From Entrophospora sp. SA101 (lineage: Eukaryota > Glomeromycota > Glomeromycetes > Entrophosporales > Entrophosporaceae), in assembly GCA_958430865.1 (NCBI GenBank), contig CAUDNR010000467.1, forward strand, positions 1 to 22,247: a DNA stretch of 22,247 bases, read 5' to 3'. The stretch's first letter is position 1. Each line of letters begins with the position of its first letter. Under the pieces are notes generated by a model, which ran no database searches, was not told the DNA's origin, and was given only the letters and a program-made list of their open reading frames with translations. Positions 1 through 9,057 of the stretch are shown one piece after another. A program made the translations under genes and the position numbers.

Positions 1-450
1 ATACATTTCCATTTTTGGAGAGGATATAGGATCTACACAGCCAATAAAAAGTTCAGCGACTAAGTGACTTGCACCATCTCATATAAAATTGAGCAACGTC
101 ATTGGTGCAAATCAATTTTCTCTAATAAACAAAAAACCAGAACAAAAAACCAATTAAAAATGCTTTAGTATCATAAAAATGAGATTACTGTCCAAAAAGG
201 TTGTTTGGCGGTCCTAATTGATCATTTCATTGAATTGTCTTCTGCGGGATGTACTATTCTTCTTCTACCTAACTCAATCTGTTTCAAATTCTGAAGAATT
301 CATATATTCATCATCATCATTAGAAAGATGATTTTCGTTCATTTACAATATAATCTCAATTCTTGCAATTTCAATTTCATCCTTATTTGACTGAATATAT
401 TTCTTCTGGCATAGAATTCATTTCAGTGCTTTCCCACTTATGGTTTTTCG
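1..450 (-). pseudogene. Decayed coding remnant, unknown family
   Basis: Minus-strand reading gives protein-like pieces in shifting frames. From about 120 to 53 one frame reads ...DVAQFYMRWCKSLSR and then stops; from 57 to 1 an overlapping frame continues as AELFIGCVDPISSPKMEMY, so one short indel separates them. Farther upstream on the same strand, 342-274 encodes an acidic block beginning MNENHLSNDDDEYMN and ending in TGA. The order of the pieces suits one old gene or transposon ORF running off the left edge. I do not recognise the family. No splice sites or start codon can be fixed. The remnant status is visible; a common origin for the pieces is inference. Confidence 0.3.
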
Positions 451-1866
451 AGTTAGGAGAGATAGTCCATGCGAAAAAATTAAACAATTTAATTTCTTGA
501 TTTTCTAGGAAGGTGAAAGACAAGTTATTTGAAATTATCGTATAAAACAATAATTGTTCAAACTTTGTTTATCATTTGTTGAAAATGATTAAGCAAACTA
601 TAAGCAATTAATGATTATAGATGATCTGCACCGTATAATGAATTTATCAACAAAGGGTCCCAAATTTTCTAGATTCTATTTCCATATTTAGTATATTCCC
701 TGACTGTATTAGCACCGTTGTGTCATCATTCATTATTCCGAAAAAATTTATTTAATACTTTTATAACCTTCCTTGAGATACTAGATTAAAATTTTGATAT
801 AACAAACAGTCTAAAAAAATAAAAATACCTTTATTATCTTTACCGTATAATATCAACATAGTTAATTTATATATATCATACTTATTTACAATATATTTAA
901 AAATATAATGATATTGCAAACGTGTGAACGAGTTCTCAACTAGGTTTCCGTTGGCTGCTAACCACAACCGCCACCACTGTTATTTTTTAATTGACAACCA
1001 CAAACAATAAATAAAAATTAAAATAAATATACTACTTGAGGCGTCCCTACAAGCAGTATAGTAGATTTAAAAGGGTTCCTAACTAATAATTAAACAATTA
1101 ATCATTAGAAAGGGTTACCAAAATAATTCATAGTGGCTTTGTCTCTTTAACAATTCGTATATAAGAGATAATAATTTAAAATATGTTTATTTCAATGTTA
1201 ATTAGTTATTACAAAGTTATATGTTTGAAAAGTTATCTATCTGAAAGTTACCTACTTCAAGATGCTTAAATACCTCTTGAAGTTTCACGAAATTATAATG
1301 GCTTGATATTACTTAAAATCATAAGAACAAAAAAGACCATGTAGCAATTTACAGATAAAGAAATATTATTATTATTATTATTTAATATTAAATTTTCGAA
1401 TTTAATTGTATAACAAATATTAAAATAATTCCGTGTTGACAATAATTTATTTTTAATAATATAATTATTATTTATACAGAAAATGTTGACGTTCTTAATA
1501 ATTGATTATGTTATTCATTTTCACTGTAACGAATATGTAATTTTGTGCCTCTGTTTGCTATAGAGAGAGATGTTATTATATAAAGAGAAAAATTTTTGAA
1601 TCTGTGAGAAGTTCTGGGTGGCATTCTCAATCTCCAACCATAAATTAATTAGTGTTACCTGTATAACTTTATCACCAATTGTTAAATAAATCGTGAATTA
1701 AAAAATTAACATTTGAATTTACTTATTACTATCCTGTCCTCTTGAATTAATCCAAATAACTGTTCTAATACCTTTAATATATTCTATTTAACATTACTAA
1801 CCTATATTGGATGACAGTTCTCTTGTATCAATTCATAGGAAATATACATCGAACCAAGTTGAATTT
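451..1866. other. Intergenic AT-rich stretch without a gene
   Basis: No reading frame with protein-like composition was found on either strand; the short frame at 761-967 begins at TTG and is Ile/Tyr/Asn-rich AT background. It holds a short ATT microsatellite near 1366-1383 and scattered poly-T and poly-A runs. No RNA gene was recognised. Confidence 0.5.
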
Positions 1867-2568
1867 TAAGGTGATCCGATTCAATTCGAATCAAATCGGA
1901 TTCTAAATTTTTTTTTTTTGATGTCATATTAATAGGATTTTTATTCGGATAACGTTTATTCGAATAATTTGATTTGTTCATTATGGATTTGGATACTCAA
2001 AATACAAATGCACTGAATGTTTATTCGAATAAAATGGATAATTTAAATAAGAATTTGTTTTACGAATAAAAAAACTTTAAAATTGATTAATATTAAAATT
2101 CTGTTTATTGATATCAACGAATTGACTTTTGCACGGTTGCGAAACTCTCGAGTTTTGGAAACCAACACTATAACATTCCAATGAAAAATTTGTTGTAACG
2201 CAGATAGGGTTCTTTGCATTGTTAGTATTAATATTAATAATGATAATAAATAAAAGCAATATAATTTACAATTACACAATTCATTGATAAATAACAATGA
2301 TGAATGACAATAATTGCTTTGTTGAAAATGATGCCTCTTCGATGGCTTCCAAGAACAAAAAATGAAGGGCGAAATCATTTTGCGATTACGGATGGAAAAG
2401 CCAAATGCAATTATTGCGCCAGGTAAATATTTTTTCGACTTTTAAAACTATTTATTTCCAAAGGAAACTCTTTTATGCAGAATTCAAATTATTTCATATG
2501 AACCAAGTCAAATCAAATCATTTATTTATTCACTTATAGACTTGAATATTTAGCGAATATATCACCAT
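1867..2568 (+). mobile_element. hAT-like DNA transposon relic
   Basis: The left part resembles a hAT terminus: TAAGGTGATCCGATTC begins at 1867 and runs into a near-palindrome at 1874-1901 centred on TTCGAA, with two mismatched pairs in 28 nt. It is followed by perfect 12-bp palindromes TTATTCGAATAA at 1956-1967 and 2021-2032 and a one-base variant at 1941-1952. Inside lies a BED zinc-finger exon (2304-2422). A possible right end is ATCACC at 2561-2566, the complement of GGTGAT near the left end, preceded by TCAAATCAAATC-type repeats. No matching 8-bp target duplication is visible, so the ends are uncertain and the element is old. Known: hAT elements have short terminal repeats, subterminal repeats and BED-finger transposases. 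Assignment here is inference. Confidence 0.4.
2304..2422 (+). pseudogene. BED-type zinc finger exon (hAT transposase fragment)
   Basis: The frame opened at 2304 (more likely start 2328 or 2331) reads ...RTKNEGRNHFAITDGKAK and then CNYCAR, ending at a consensus donor AG|GTAAAT at 2423. The spacing of the HF pair, the GKAKC segment and CxxC match the first half of a BED zinc finger, which binds transposon ends in hAT transposases; the H...H half should lie in the next exon. I could not find a convincing following exon, so only the finger N-half survives. A different frame across the same bases also gives a hydrophilic start (MMNDNNCFVEN...) ending in TGA after 23 codons, which may mark a frameshift. 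It lies inside the hAT-like relic and is probably non-functional. Confidence 0.4.
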
Positions 2569-3070
2569 CCAAAACGTTCCTTACTAAAATATAATTGCCT
2601 GTATAATATTCTATAGTTGGCGTTGAAAAGATAGCAATGCTTCATATCGATTATTTTGCCCATATAATAAATAATAATATAAAATAGTATGCATATTGTT
2701 AGTGCACCTTTACATTTTCAATAAAATTTAAAGTGTCTTTTATATTAATTGATTACGATTAAAGATATCTTAAAGCCTATCCATTTGATTTAACAAAAGC
2801 ATATAGTAGAGGATATACATGAAGTCGAAATGGTCGAAAATAGTTCTGACTTGTGTTCTAATTTCCTTTAAATCAATTTGGAATGTTCATAAAAAAATTA
2901 ATAATTACTTTTATCAAAACCTGATTCTAGTTTTCTTTCTTAATCTATTTTAAACCATCATTATTTTTTCAGCTCGTAAAATATAAATCAAATAAGATCA
3001 GAAAATTGCATAAACTATAATGATTATCCTACCATAATACGCAATAATATGTATGATCTCACATACACTG
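2569..3070. other. Intergenic, nothing recognised
   Basis: AT-rich sequence with stops in all frames. No gene, repeat array or RNA structure could be supported. Confidence 0.5.
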
Positions 3071-3421
3071 CTAGTTTAGCCATTCTATCTCTCTAGTGGC
3101 TGTCTTTAAAGAAATTGATAAAGCATCTAACTGCCAGCTACCCTCATTTATGGAAGTATCCATCCGTTCCTTCATACAGTTTACTCTTTCTGATGTAATA
3201 GCTAAAAAAGATTTTAAAAAAATCTTTTTTTAAATCAATAAATTTTATTCATCAATATTGTTTTTGGAAATCATATTTTCAAATTCTTTAGCATGATAAA
3301 GGATATCAACTGTATTTTTCATCAGCTCCCATTCTTCCATTGTAAATTGAGCTTTGTATCAAGAATGAGGGATATTATTGATGATGCAAGAGGATCGGTG
3401 AAATCAAGTTCATTGGACCAA
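3071..3421 (-). pseudogene. Transposase-like coding fragments (hAT-like, weak)
   Basis: Three short minus-strand frames lie in order. First, about 3421-3325 reads WSNELDFTDPLASSI and on into LILDTKLNLQW. Second, 3340-3245 starts MEEWELMKNTVDILYHAKEF and ends in TAA after 31 residues. Third, 3202-3071 reads AITSERVNCMKERMDTSINE, then GSWQLDALSISLKTATREIE, and stops after 43 residues. The EEWELMK..VDIL..AKEF pattern recalls the EEW-l-l-iL-pF stretch of hAT transposases, but this is a loose likeness. Frames change between pieces, so it is broken. It could be part of the same element as the BED exon, although it lies on the opposite strand. Confidence 0.3.
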
Positions 3422-4437
3422 AGTTTTTTATTATTGATTTGATTCCAATTTGAAATGGTTCAGATAAACTGTTTCTGGAGATTTCCTTCATCTTTTTAAA
3501 ATGTAATCAGTAATTATTATATTCACGAGTATACAAACACATCTAAATAACTTAAATTATTAAAATAAAGAATAATTGAATAGAGATAATTTGCCCAAAA
3601 CTAATTATAAATCATCTTATTGCTGGTAAAACCAGACATGCTTAATAAATATCTGCCTTTAATTTATTTCATTAGCTTTGATTATTTTTAAAAAGTCTGA
3701 TTTTTGTACCTACATAAGTAATGAAATAACTAATAAAATATTAGATACTCTAGTTAATTATTATTCGAAATCAGATTTTGATTCTGTTGTGCGTGAAACT
3801 TAAACACACGAAACGATTCAAAAGATTTTAGATTTACAACTATAATATGTGGTGTCAGATTCCCCCCACCATATTATTACTATAGAAAATTTATCTATGG
3901 AAATTTCTGTACATTTGTGATATTAATATTAATATTAATATTTATTTGTATATTGTAAGAAATATCCTTTAATAATAATAATGCATGTAAAATTTTCCGG
4001 AAGAGTTATAAATAAGCACTAAAAAACGCACTTATTGTACCTGATACAAGGAGTCAGTGTGCTCGATGTAAGAAGGAAACGTACCGGTTCAAAGACCTCA
4101 TCTAAAGATTGGTCAACCTTATTATTGTTATTATCAGTAGTTCAAAGAGGTAAATATATAAATATACAAATAATATGTTTCTGTTTTCTTTTTTGCATAA
4201 TTACACGAAAATATAAAATGGATAGTAATAGATAAATGGACAGGATATTAATTTTACAAATTTCTGTTACACGGACCATTTATTTTTTTTTAAAAAATAT
4301 ATATATATCTTTAAAATAAATGTAAAGGAAAAAGAGCGCAAGATCTATCTATCTATATATATATACATATATGAAAAATAGGTATATATATAAGATAATT
4401 TTTATTTACTATTACATACAGGTGTTGGTCGTAGTTA
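3422..4437. other. Intergenic, AT-rich with short microsatellites
   Basis: No supported gene. At 3846-3876 a GTGGTG...CCCCCCACCATATTA stretch can form an imperfect hairpin. TATA/ATCT microsatellite sequence lies at about 4300-4375. A frame at 4035-4235 encodes a basic run (DVRRKRTGSKTSSKDW) that ends near a GTAAAT donor-like site at 4150; it is not enough to call a gene. Confidence 0.4.
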
Positions 4438-6037
4438 TTATGGTGGTGTTTGAACCGCTGGATCAATAACAACACCCGATGACTGCATCAATTGCTCATA
4501 CGTATATAAATACGTATCATAATAATCATCATGGCTTGATTGTTGCTGATCATTGGTTTGATGATTATAGGTTGAGGTTGGTAAGACACAGCCCTCAGTA
4601 CTCCGATGATTACCTCCTACAAATTTTTTTAAGAAAATTACATATAAAAAATTTTTTTGTTAATAACAAAAAAATTAATTAATTTACATTACTTGCAGAA
4701 TACAGAAATATGTACATATATTATTGTTATTATTTTTATTATATTACTAATACTTTTATCAATATTATCATAATGAATCAAGATACCTTGTGTATAGGCT
4801 TCATTGCTTGGACCACATAGAGCCATAGGTTGTGTCAATTGTTCATGCGGTGATAAATCAGTATTATCATGACTATTGATATTATCTAGATTTATTAAAA
4901 TATGTACGCATCAAGTATGTTATTATTGTTAGCAGTGTTTGATTTTTATTTTTATTTTTATTATTGCTACTATTATTACTAATACTTTTATCAATATTAT
5001 CATAATGGATCAAGTTACCTTGTGATTGTCTAGGATAGACTTGCAAATCTTCAATGCCTGAACTCAAACTAATAAAGCCACCTTCACGCATAACACGACC
5101 ATTAACCAAATCAACGTTGTCTTTACGAAAACATGACGTATCAGTAGTGTTTGTTTTTATTTTATTTTTATTATTACTACTACTATTATTACTAATGTTT
5201 TTGTCAATATTATCATAACGAATTAATATACCTTGTGGATTGACTTGTAAATCTTCATTGCCAGATTCAATAATATTCTTCACACCTTCAATTAGACCAC
5301 GATGAGTATCATTGACAGCATTATCAGCAACGTTGACATCATTAGAATTGCTGTTTTTAGTTTCATTCATCTATTAATTAAGGAAATAAATAACTATTTG
5401 GAACAAAGAAAGAATATTTGAAAAAAGGATGTTTTACCTTTGGTTTGTTTTTGCTAGGTCTGCCTCTACTTTTGTGAGGTTTTTTAAAACTGCAATTCTT
5501 ATTATTATTATCAATACATCTATCACACAAAGAAAACCCCTCTCTCATATTACACTTAGCATGCGCATCAATACAGCTATCACATGCACGAGTACAATTA
5601 TGGCGAGATGATGAATTTGTTGGATATGTATTGGTCTGTTGTAACAATGGAATACCAGTTTGCTGTTGTTGGAATTGTTGCTGAGGTGGTTGAAGTACTT
5701 GAAAACGTTGTTGTTGCAGCTTCTTAGATTCTTGTAATTGCTGCTGGAGTTGTTGGAATTCTTCTTGCAGCTCCTGGAACTGTTGGGATTGCTGCTTGAG
5801 TTGTTTCTGGAACTGTTGAGATTGCTGCTGGAGTTGTTGAATTTCTTCTTGCAGCTCCTGGAACTGTTGGGATTGCTGCTGGAGTTGTTGCTGGAACTGT
5901 TGAGATTGCTGCTGCTGTTGTTGCTGGAGTTGTTGGTATTGCTGCTGTTGTTGTTACTGCTGTTGTTTAAATTCTTGTTGCATCTTCTGGAACTGTTGTT
6001 GCTGGAACTGCTGCTGTTGCTTATTATTATGCGACAT
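4438..6037 (-). pseudogene. PolyQ Zn2Cys6 protein, copy 1 (nonsense-disrupted)
   Basis: The ATG is at 6037. Exon 1 (6037-5438) encodes MSHNNK, a long Gln tract with coiled-coil-like FQELQEE heptads, then a Zn2Cys6 cluster with spacing C-x2-C-x6-C-x8-C-x2-C-x7-C (starts ACDSC, ends NKNC), then KSRGRPSKNK, an AT-hook-like basic patch. A 67-nt intron (5437-5371, GTAAAA...TTAATAG) joins in phase to exon 2 from 5370 (MNETKNSNSN...), open to TAA at 4884-4882. Further coding blocks follow in other frames: 4885 to about 4690 (NSHDNTDLSPHEQLTQP...) and 4616-4438 (ends EQLMQSSGVVIDPAVQTPP). Codon 28 is TAA (5956-5954) inside the CAA/CAG tract, with no later in-frame ATG before the zinc cluster. The frame is otherwise open for about 570 nt, so the lesion looks recent. 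The family's expected role is nuclear DNA binding; the target is unknown. An assembly error at the stop cannot be excluded. Confidence 0.7.
4745..5245 (-). repeat. Tandem repeats encoding a YDNIDKxISN module
   Basis: Three direct repeats begin near 5231, 5018 and 4786 (the CCTTG landmark), giving spacings of 213 and 232 bp. They encode QGILIRYDNIDKNIS, QGNLIHYDNIDKSIS and QGILIHYDNIDKSIS, followed by Asn/Ser/Lys-rich spacers. The first spacing is exactly 71 codons; the second is not a multiple of three, so the third unit is read in another frame. The last two units share about 45 nearly identical bases, which points to recent unit duplication. Confidence 0.75.
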
Positions 6038-6358
6038 TTTTTTTATAAAAATAAAATTTCGAATTCCGAATTCCAAATTTCAGATTTTAAATTTCAAATT
6101 TTAAATTGATAAATGAAAAAAGAAATTAATTAATCAAAACGAATTATTATCATGGTTAAATACTAAAAAAACAAAATTTACTAATTCTCCTCGTAATAAT
6201 AATCGATTCAAATTTTCCGTAAGTTAGTTACACACATTAAATCAATTATTTGGATGACATGTATTACATATATCATTTAATTCCGACAAGCCTGTCTTAA
6301 TGACATACGACGAAACTTTTGATTTTAGTCATTGACATAGTTTCTCACCAGGGCCATT

Positions 6359-6457
6359 TTGACAAGTAAAATCCTTGACATAAGTAAAATCACTTGACGT
6401 AATTAAAACACTTGACATAATTAGAAACGCTTAATACAAATAAGAAACTTGATGTAA
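6359..6457 (-). promoter_or_regulatory. Phased TTGACGTAA-like array upstream of copy 1
   Basis: Motifs start at 6375 (TTGACATAA), 6394 (TTGACGTAA), 6412 (TTGACATAA), 6431 (TTAATACAA) and 6449 (TTGATGTAA), with a partial TTGACAAG at 6359. The spacing is 18-19 bp. TGACGTAA resembles a bZIP (ATF/CRE-like) half-site. The array lies about 320-420 bp upstream of the start codon. Binding is inference. Confidence 0.45.
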
Positions 6458-6980
6458 AAAAAATGATTAAAGTTATCTAGAAAATTAATGAATTTATATA
6501 TAATGACTAAGGAAAATAACAGTGCTTCAGTTTTCGTGGTATTTAAAAAAAAAGAAAAATAGCAACATTTTAAATTCTAAGCCAACATTACACATTATAA
6601 TAAAATGTTATTTTCTACTATTATGCTCTTTATTTACTTTACTTGGTCACGGTTATATTAACAAAATAAGCAATTGTGAGTATTAATAACAATATTGATA
6701 GAAAACATATTCGTGGTTTATTGTGTTCATTTGTTTTTGGTGCCAAATTGAAGAGGAACATATATTTATATGTTATTTTGCGAGTTTATATATCTAAAGC
6801 CACGTCAAGGTTTTTACTTGCGTCATTTTTGACTAATAACATTTCGCCAATTAACATTAGCCTGTCTAATACTAATAAACAATTTATAAATGCGATAAAG
6901 GTAAATTTTATTATGAATTTGCTCAACAATATTTTTTCTTTGCTAATAATAAACACATTGCGATATCAGGAGAATTGACG

Positions 6981-7016
<36 letters not shown>

Positions 7017-7028
7017 TATTATTATTAT
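6981..7028. repeat. (ATT)n microsatellite
   Basis: About eleven uninterrupted ATT units followed by an imperfect continuation. The equivalent place in the second duplicated unit (about 10784-10800) has only a short ATT run behind poly-T, so the tract differs in length between copies. Confidence 0.9.
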
Positions 7029-7399
7029 AAATATTTGTTTGTACTTGTTTACTTGCTTGCTTGCTTACCAGTAACTCCTTACTACAAAACGTAACAATTG
7101 TACTGCGTCCCAGGCTAAAAAAAGTAAAAAAAGTACTAATTACATTCATTCTTTCTATGTAATTATTATAACCTTATTTTTTATTATTTTTATCTCTTGT
7201 CAAAGAAAAAAAAACTATTTAAAGGGTTGGTTTTTTTTTTCCTAAATTTTTCGTCAAATAGCTAATTTTTCTTATCACTCAATAATAATAATAAGAATAA
7301 GAAAGTATAAATCAACAAGTTAATTGAATAATGCCATTAAAATAAATAATCATGGAATTATTTATTTAAAATGGCATTCTTACATAGATGAGAGTAAAG

Positions 7400-7926
7400 G
7401 TGAAGGGCTTGAAATGCTTTTCGTGTGGATAATATATGTAAAGAATTTATTTTTTTTGAAATCTATAATACAGGTTTTTCACTGATGATTATGATGACAT
7501 GATACGTATATATACAAAAAACATTATTTCCGATTAATGATTGCATCAATAGGAGAATCGAAATATTTGCACATGAAATAAATGCTGCTGTTTTCAAGTA
7601 ACCCAGATGTGGTCCATTCATTGGTATAGAACTATTAATTTATCTAACTAACTGTTCGTTAACAAATTACGATATTGTGTATCAAAATCAATCTTCGTAG
7701 CCAATGATAATGCATTCGGATCAAGCTCGAAAAACGTTAATGTTTTCAGATAAAGATTGAATTGGTTGCGAAAACAAACCTGTGTTGAGTTGATCGAAAT
7801 TTTTAAACAGACCTTAAGTGGTGAATGTGAACAACTTGAAGAGGGAGTTATAATAGTGCTGTAGTTACTGCTACTTCCGATGACAATGTTGTTGTTATTA
7901 TTGCAGTAGGTATACATACATGACAT
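7400..7926 (-). pseudogene. Truncated copy of the 340-aa Zn2Cys6 factor (C-terminal part)
   Basis: On the minus strand this segment follows the C-terminal half of the intact factor at 11367-12389. NNNNIVIGSSSNYS matches its NNNNTVIGSSNLTD; LDPNALS matches LGPNVLT; a QYRNLLTNS end matches HYRLVNGLLDT. The frame is broken: AACAGTTAG replaces AACGGTTTG, giving a stop, and one base is missing just after. Nucleotide likeness continues through CAATGAATG and TACTTGAAAACAG and into the 3' flank (TCTATAATAC...). Likeness ends near 7926, which corresponds to about 11830 in the intact gene, so the zinc cluster and N-terminal half were never included or are lost. This is a duplication-edge fragment, not a functional gene. 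Confidence 0.75.
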
Positions 7927-7979
7927 GTTATGAGTTGAAGAAAAAATTTTTATTCATACACATCAGAGTTTCATTATTA

Positions 7980-8590
7980 TAATTAGCCCGTGGATGTTGT
8001 TATAGTGATGGTGATGATGGTTGACTGCACTACAACCTAGCGATTGATTGTGACTTGATTTGATTATAGCATAGCTTGTGGTTGGTGAAGCTTGGCTGAC
8101 TATCAATAGTTAACGTATTACCACTTTCGGACGGTTATCTTCTGATATTATTTTTTTATTACATGTATGATATTGTGTATATGTGAGTTTAATATTTATC
8201 TTGTAAATCAGTACTTTAAATTATTTTTAAAAATTTTTTTTCGTTAATAAAAACAAATACTATTATCCTAATGAATCAAGATACCCTGTGGATAGACCTG
8301 TAAATTTTCATTGCTCCTTCAAGTATAATACGAGCCATAAGTTGACGAGTATTGTTGACAGTATTATCAGCAATGTTGACATTGTTAGAATTTCCAGTGT
8401 CACAGTTTTCAGTTCATACATTTATTGATAAATAACTCCTTGGAATATTGAAAAAAATGATGCTTTTACCTTTGGTTTGTTTCTGCGACCTCATTTCCGA
8501 ATTTTCATCAAAAGTACTTTCTCTTATTCAATAATACAAAAAGTAGAGCCCTCTCTCTTCCATTCACCTTAGGCATGCATGTAAAGGGTG
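7980..8590 (-). pseudogene. PolyQ Zn2Cys6 protein, copy 3 (partial, decayed)
   Basis: The segment at about 8255-8590 is colinear with 5210-5560 of copy 1 and 9450-9780 of copy 2. It has the GAATCAAGATACC(C/T)TGTGGAT repeat unit, the exon 2 start region (ATG..TGAACTGAAAAC on minus), the intron with AAAAAAATGATGCTTTTACCTTTGG, and then a degraded end of the zinc-cluster exon around CCTCTCTC...TTAGGCATGCATG. The 7980-8100 stretch (GATTATAGCATAGCTTGTGGTTGGTGAAGC) resembles the last exon of copy 1. The polyQ exon and promoter are missing. Stops and indels interrupt every frame. Alignment here is by eye and weaker than for copies 1 and 2. Confidence 0.55.
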
Positions 8591-9057
8591 TGTATTCTTT
8601 TTCATTTGTACTTTTTTTTGTTGTCGACGCCGAATTGATTCAGTTTTGCTGATCTTTTTGCAGTTGTTAATTTTTCGGACACGCACCAGGATTTGGTAAT
8701 TTTTCTTCGAAAGAACTTTAAAGTCTAAAAATCCATTTTGGATCTAAAAGATCTCTAACTTTCATTCAATAAAATATGATGATAAAATGCCAATTTTTTC
8801 GAAAGTTGCACGCAGCTACACAGCTTAGTATTAGGCTTGGTAACTGAAAATTGCAGGTTTTGTTTCTTGTTATTGATTAAATGACGTATATATCATTAAT
8901 ATGAATTTTGCCCAACAAAAAATAATAAATAGATGATAGGAAAAAAAATTTTTTCGGTTACACTACCCATTTAAAAAATTCATTTACGAATAATAAAAAA
9001 GAATATGTACATGCATGCACAGCACATACATATATGATTATGGACCCAATAATATCA
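8591..9057. other. Unduplicated intervening segment
   Basis: This stretch interrupts the array between copy 3 and copy 2 and has no counterpart elsewhere in the window. It contains TTTTTCGGACACGCACCAGG and two TCGAAAG motifs (TCTTCGAAAGAAC and TTTTTCGAAAGTTGCACG), but no open frame. It may be an insertion or simply diverged spacer. Confidence 0.4.

Larger units (their letters stand above)
6038..7260. repeat. Upstream region, duplicated unit 1
   Basis: This non-coding stretch upstream of polyQ copy 1 is colinear with 9967-11090, upstream of copy 2. Shared landmarks include CATACGACGAAACTTTTGAT, TTTCTCACCAGGGCC, the TTGACGTAA-like array, CAGTGCTTCAGTTTTCGTGG, TAAGCAATTGTGAGTATTA, a GCTT tandem run and ACTGCGTCCCAGGC. 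Differences are point changes and small indels. A frame at 6676-6978 starts with GTG-like codons and is not preserved in the other copy, so I do not call it. The preserved segment is probably promoter and 5' UTR of the polyQ genes plus the 3' flank of the next gene. Confidence 0.75.

Noticed and set aside
3846..3876. GTGGTG...CCCCCCACCA imperfect hairpin as a transposon end or structured RNA
   Set aside because: The stem is imperfect, and no partner repeat or target duplication was found.
4085..4100. GGTTCAAAGACC, a tRNA B-box-like string
   Set aside because: No matching A box or cloverleaf stems nearby.
4035..4235. Plus-strand frame with CARCKKE-like bases in an alternative frame, suggesting a degenerate zinc cluster exon
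   Set aside because: Only one CxxC half is visible, frames are broken and the flanks give no support; the likeness to small protein B (CARCKKRN) may be chance.
4479..4682. Plus-strand frame of 67 residues
   Set aside because: Antisense to the last coding block of polyQ copy 1, which has clearer protein-like composition.
5738..6109. Long Leu-rich plus-strand frame (LLELLELLL...)
   Set aside because: It is the antisense of the CAA/CAG glutamine tract of polyQ copy 1 and starts at TTG, not ATG.
6981..7028. ATT array as a CRISPR-like or telomeric repeat
   Set aside because: It is a simple trinucleotide microsatellite without spacers.
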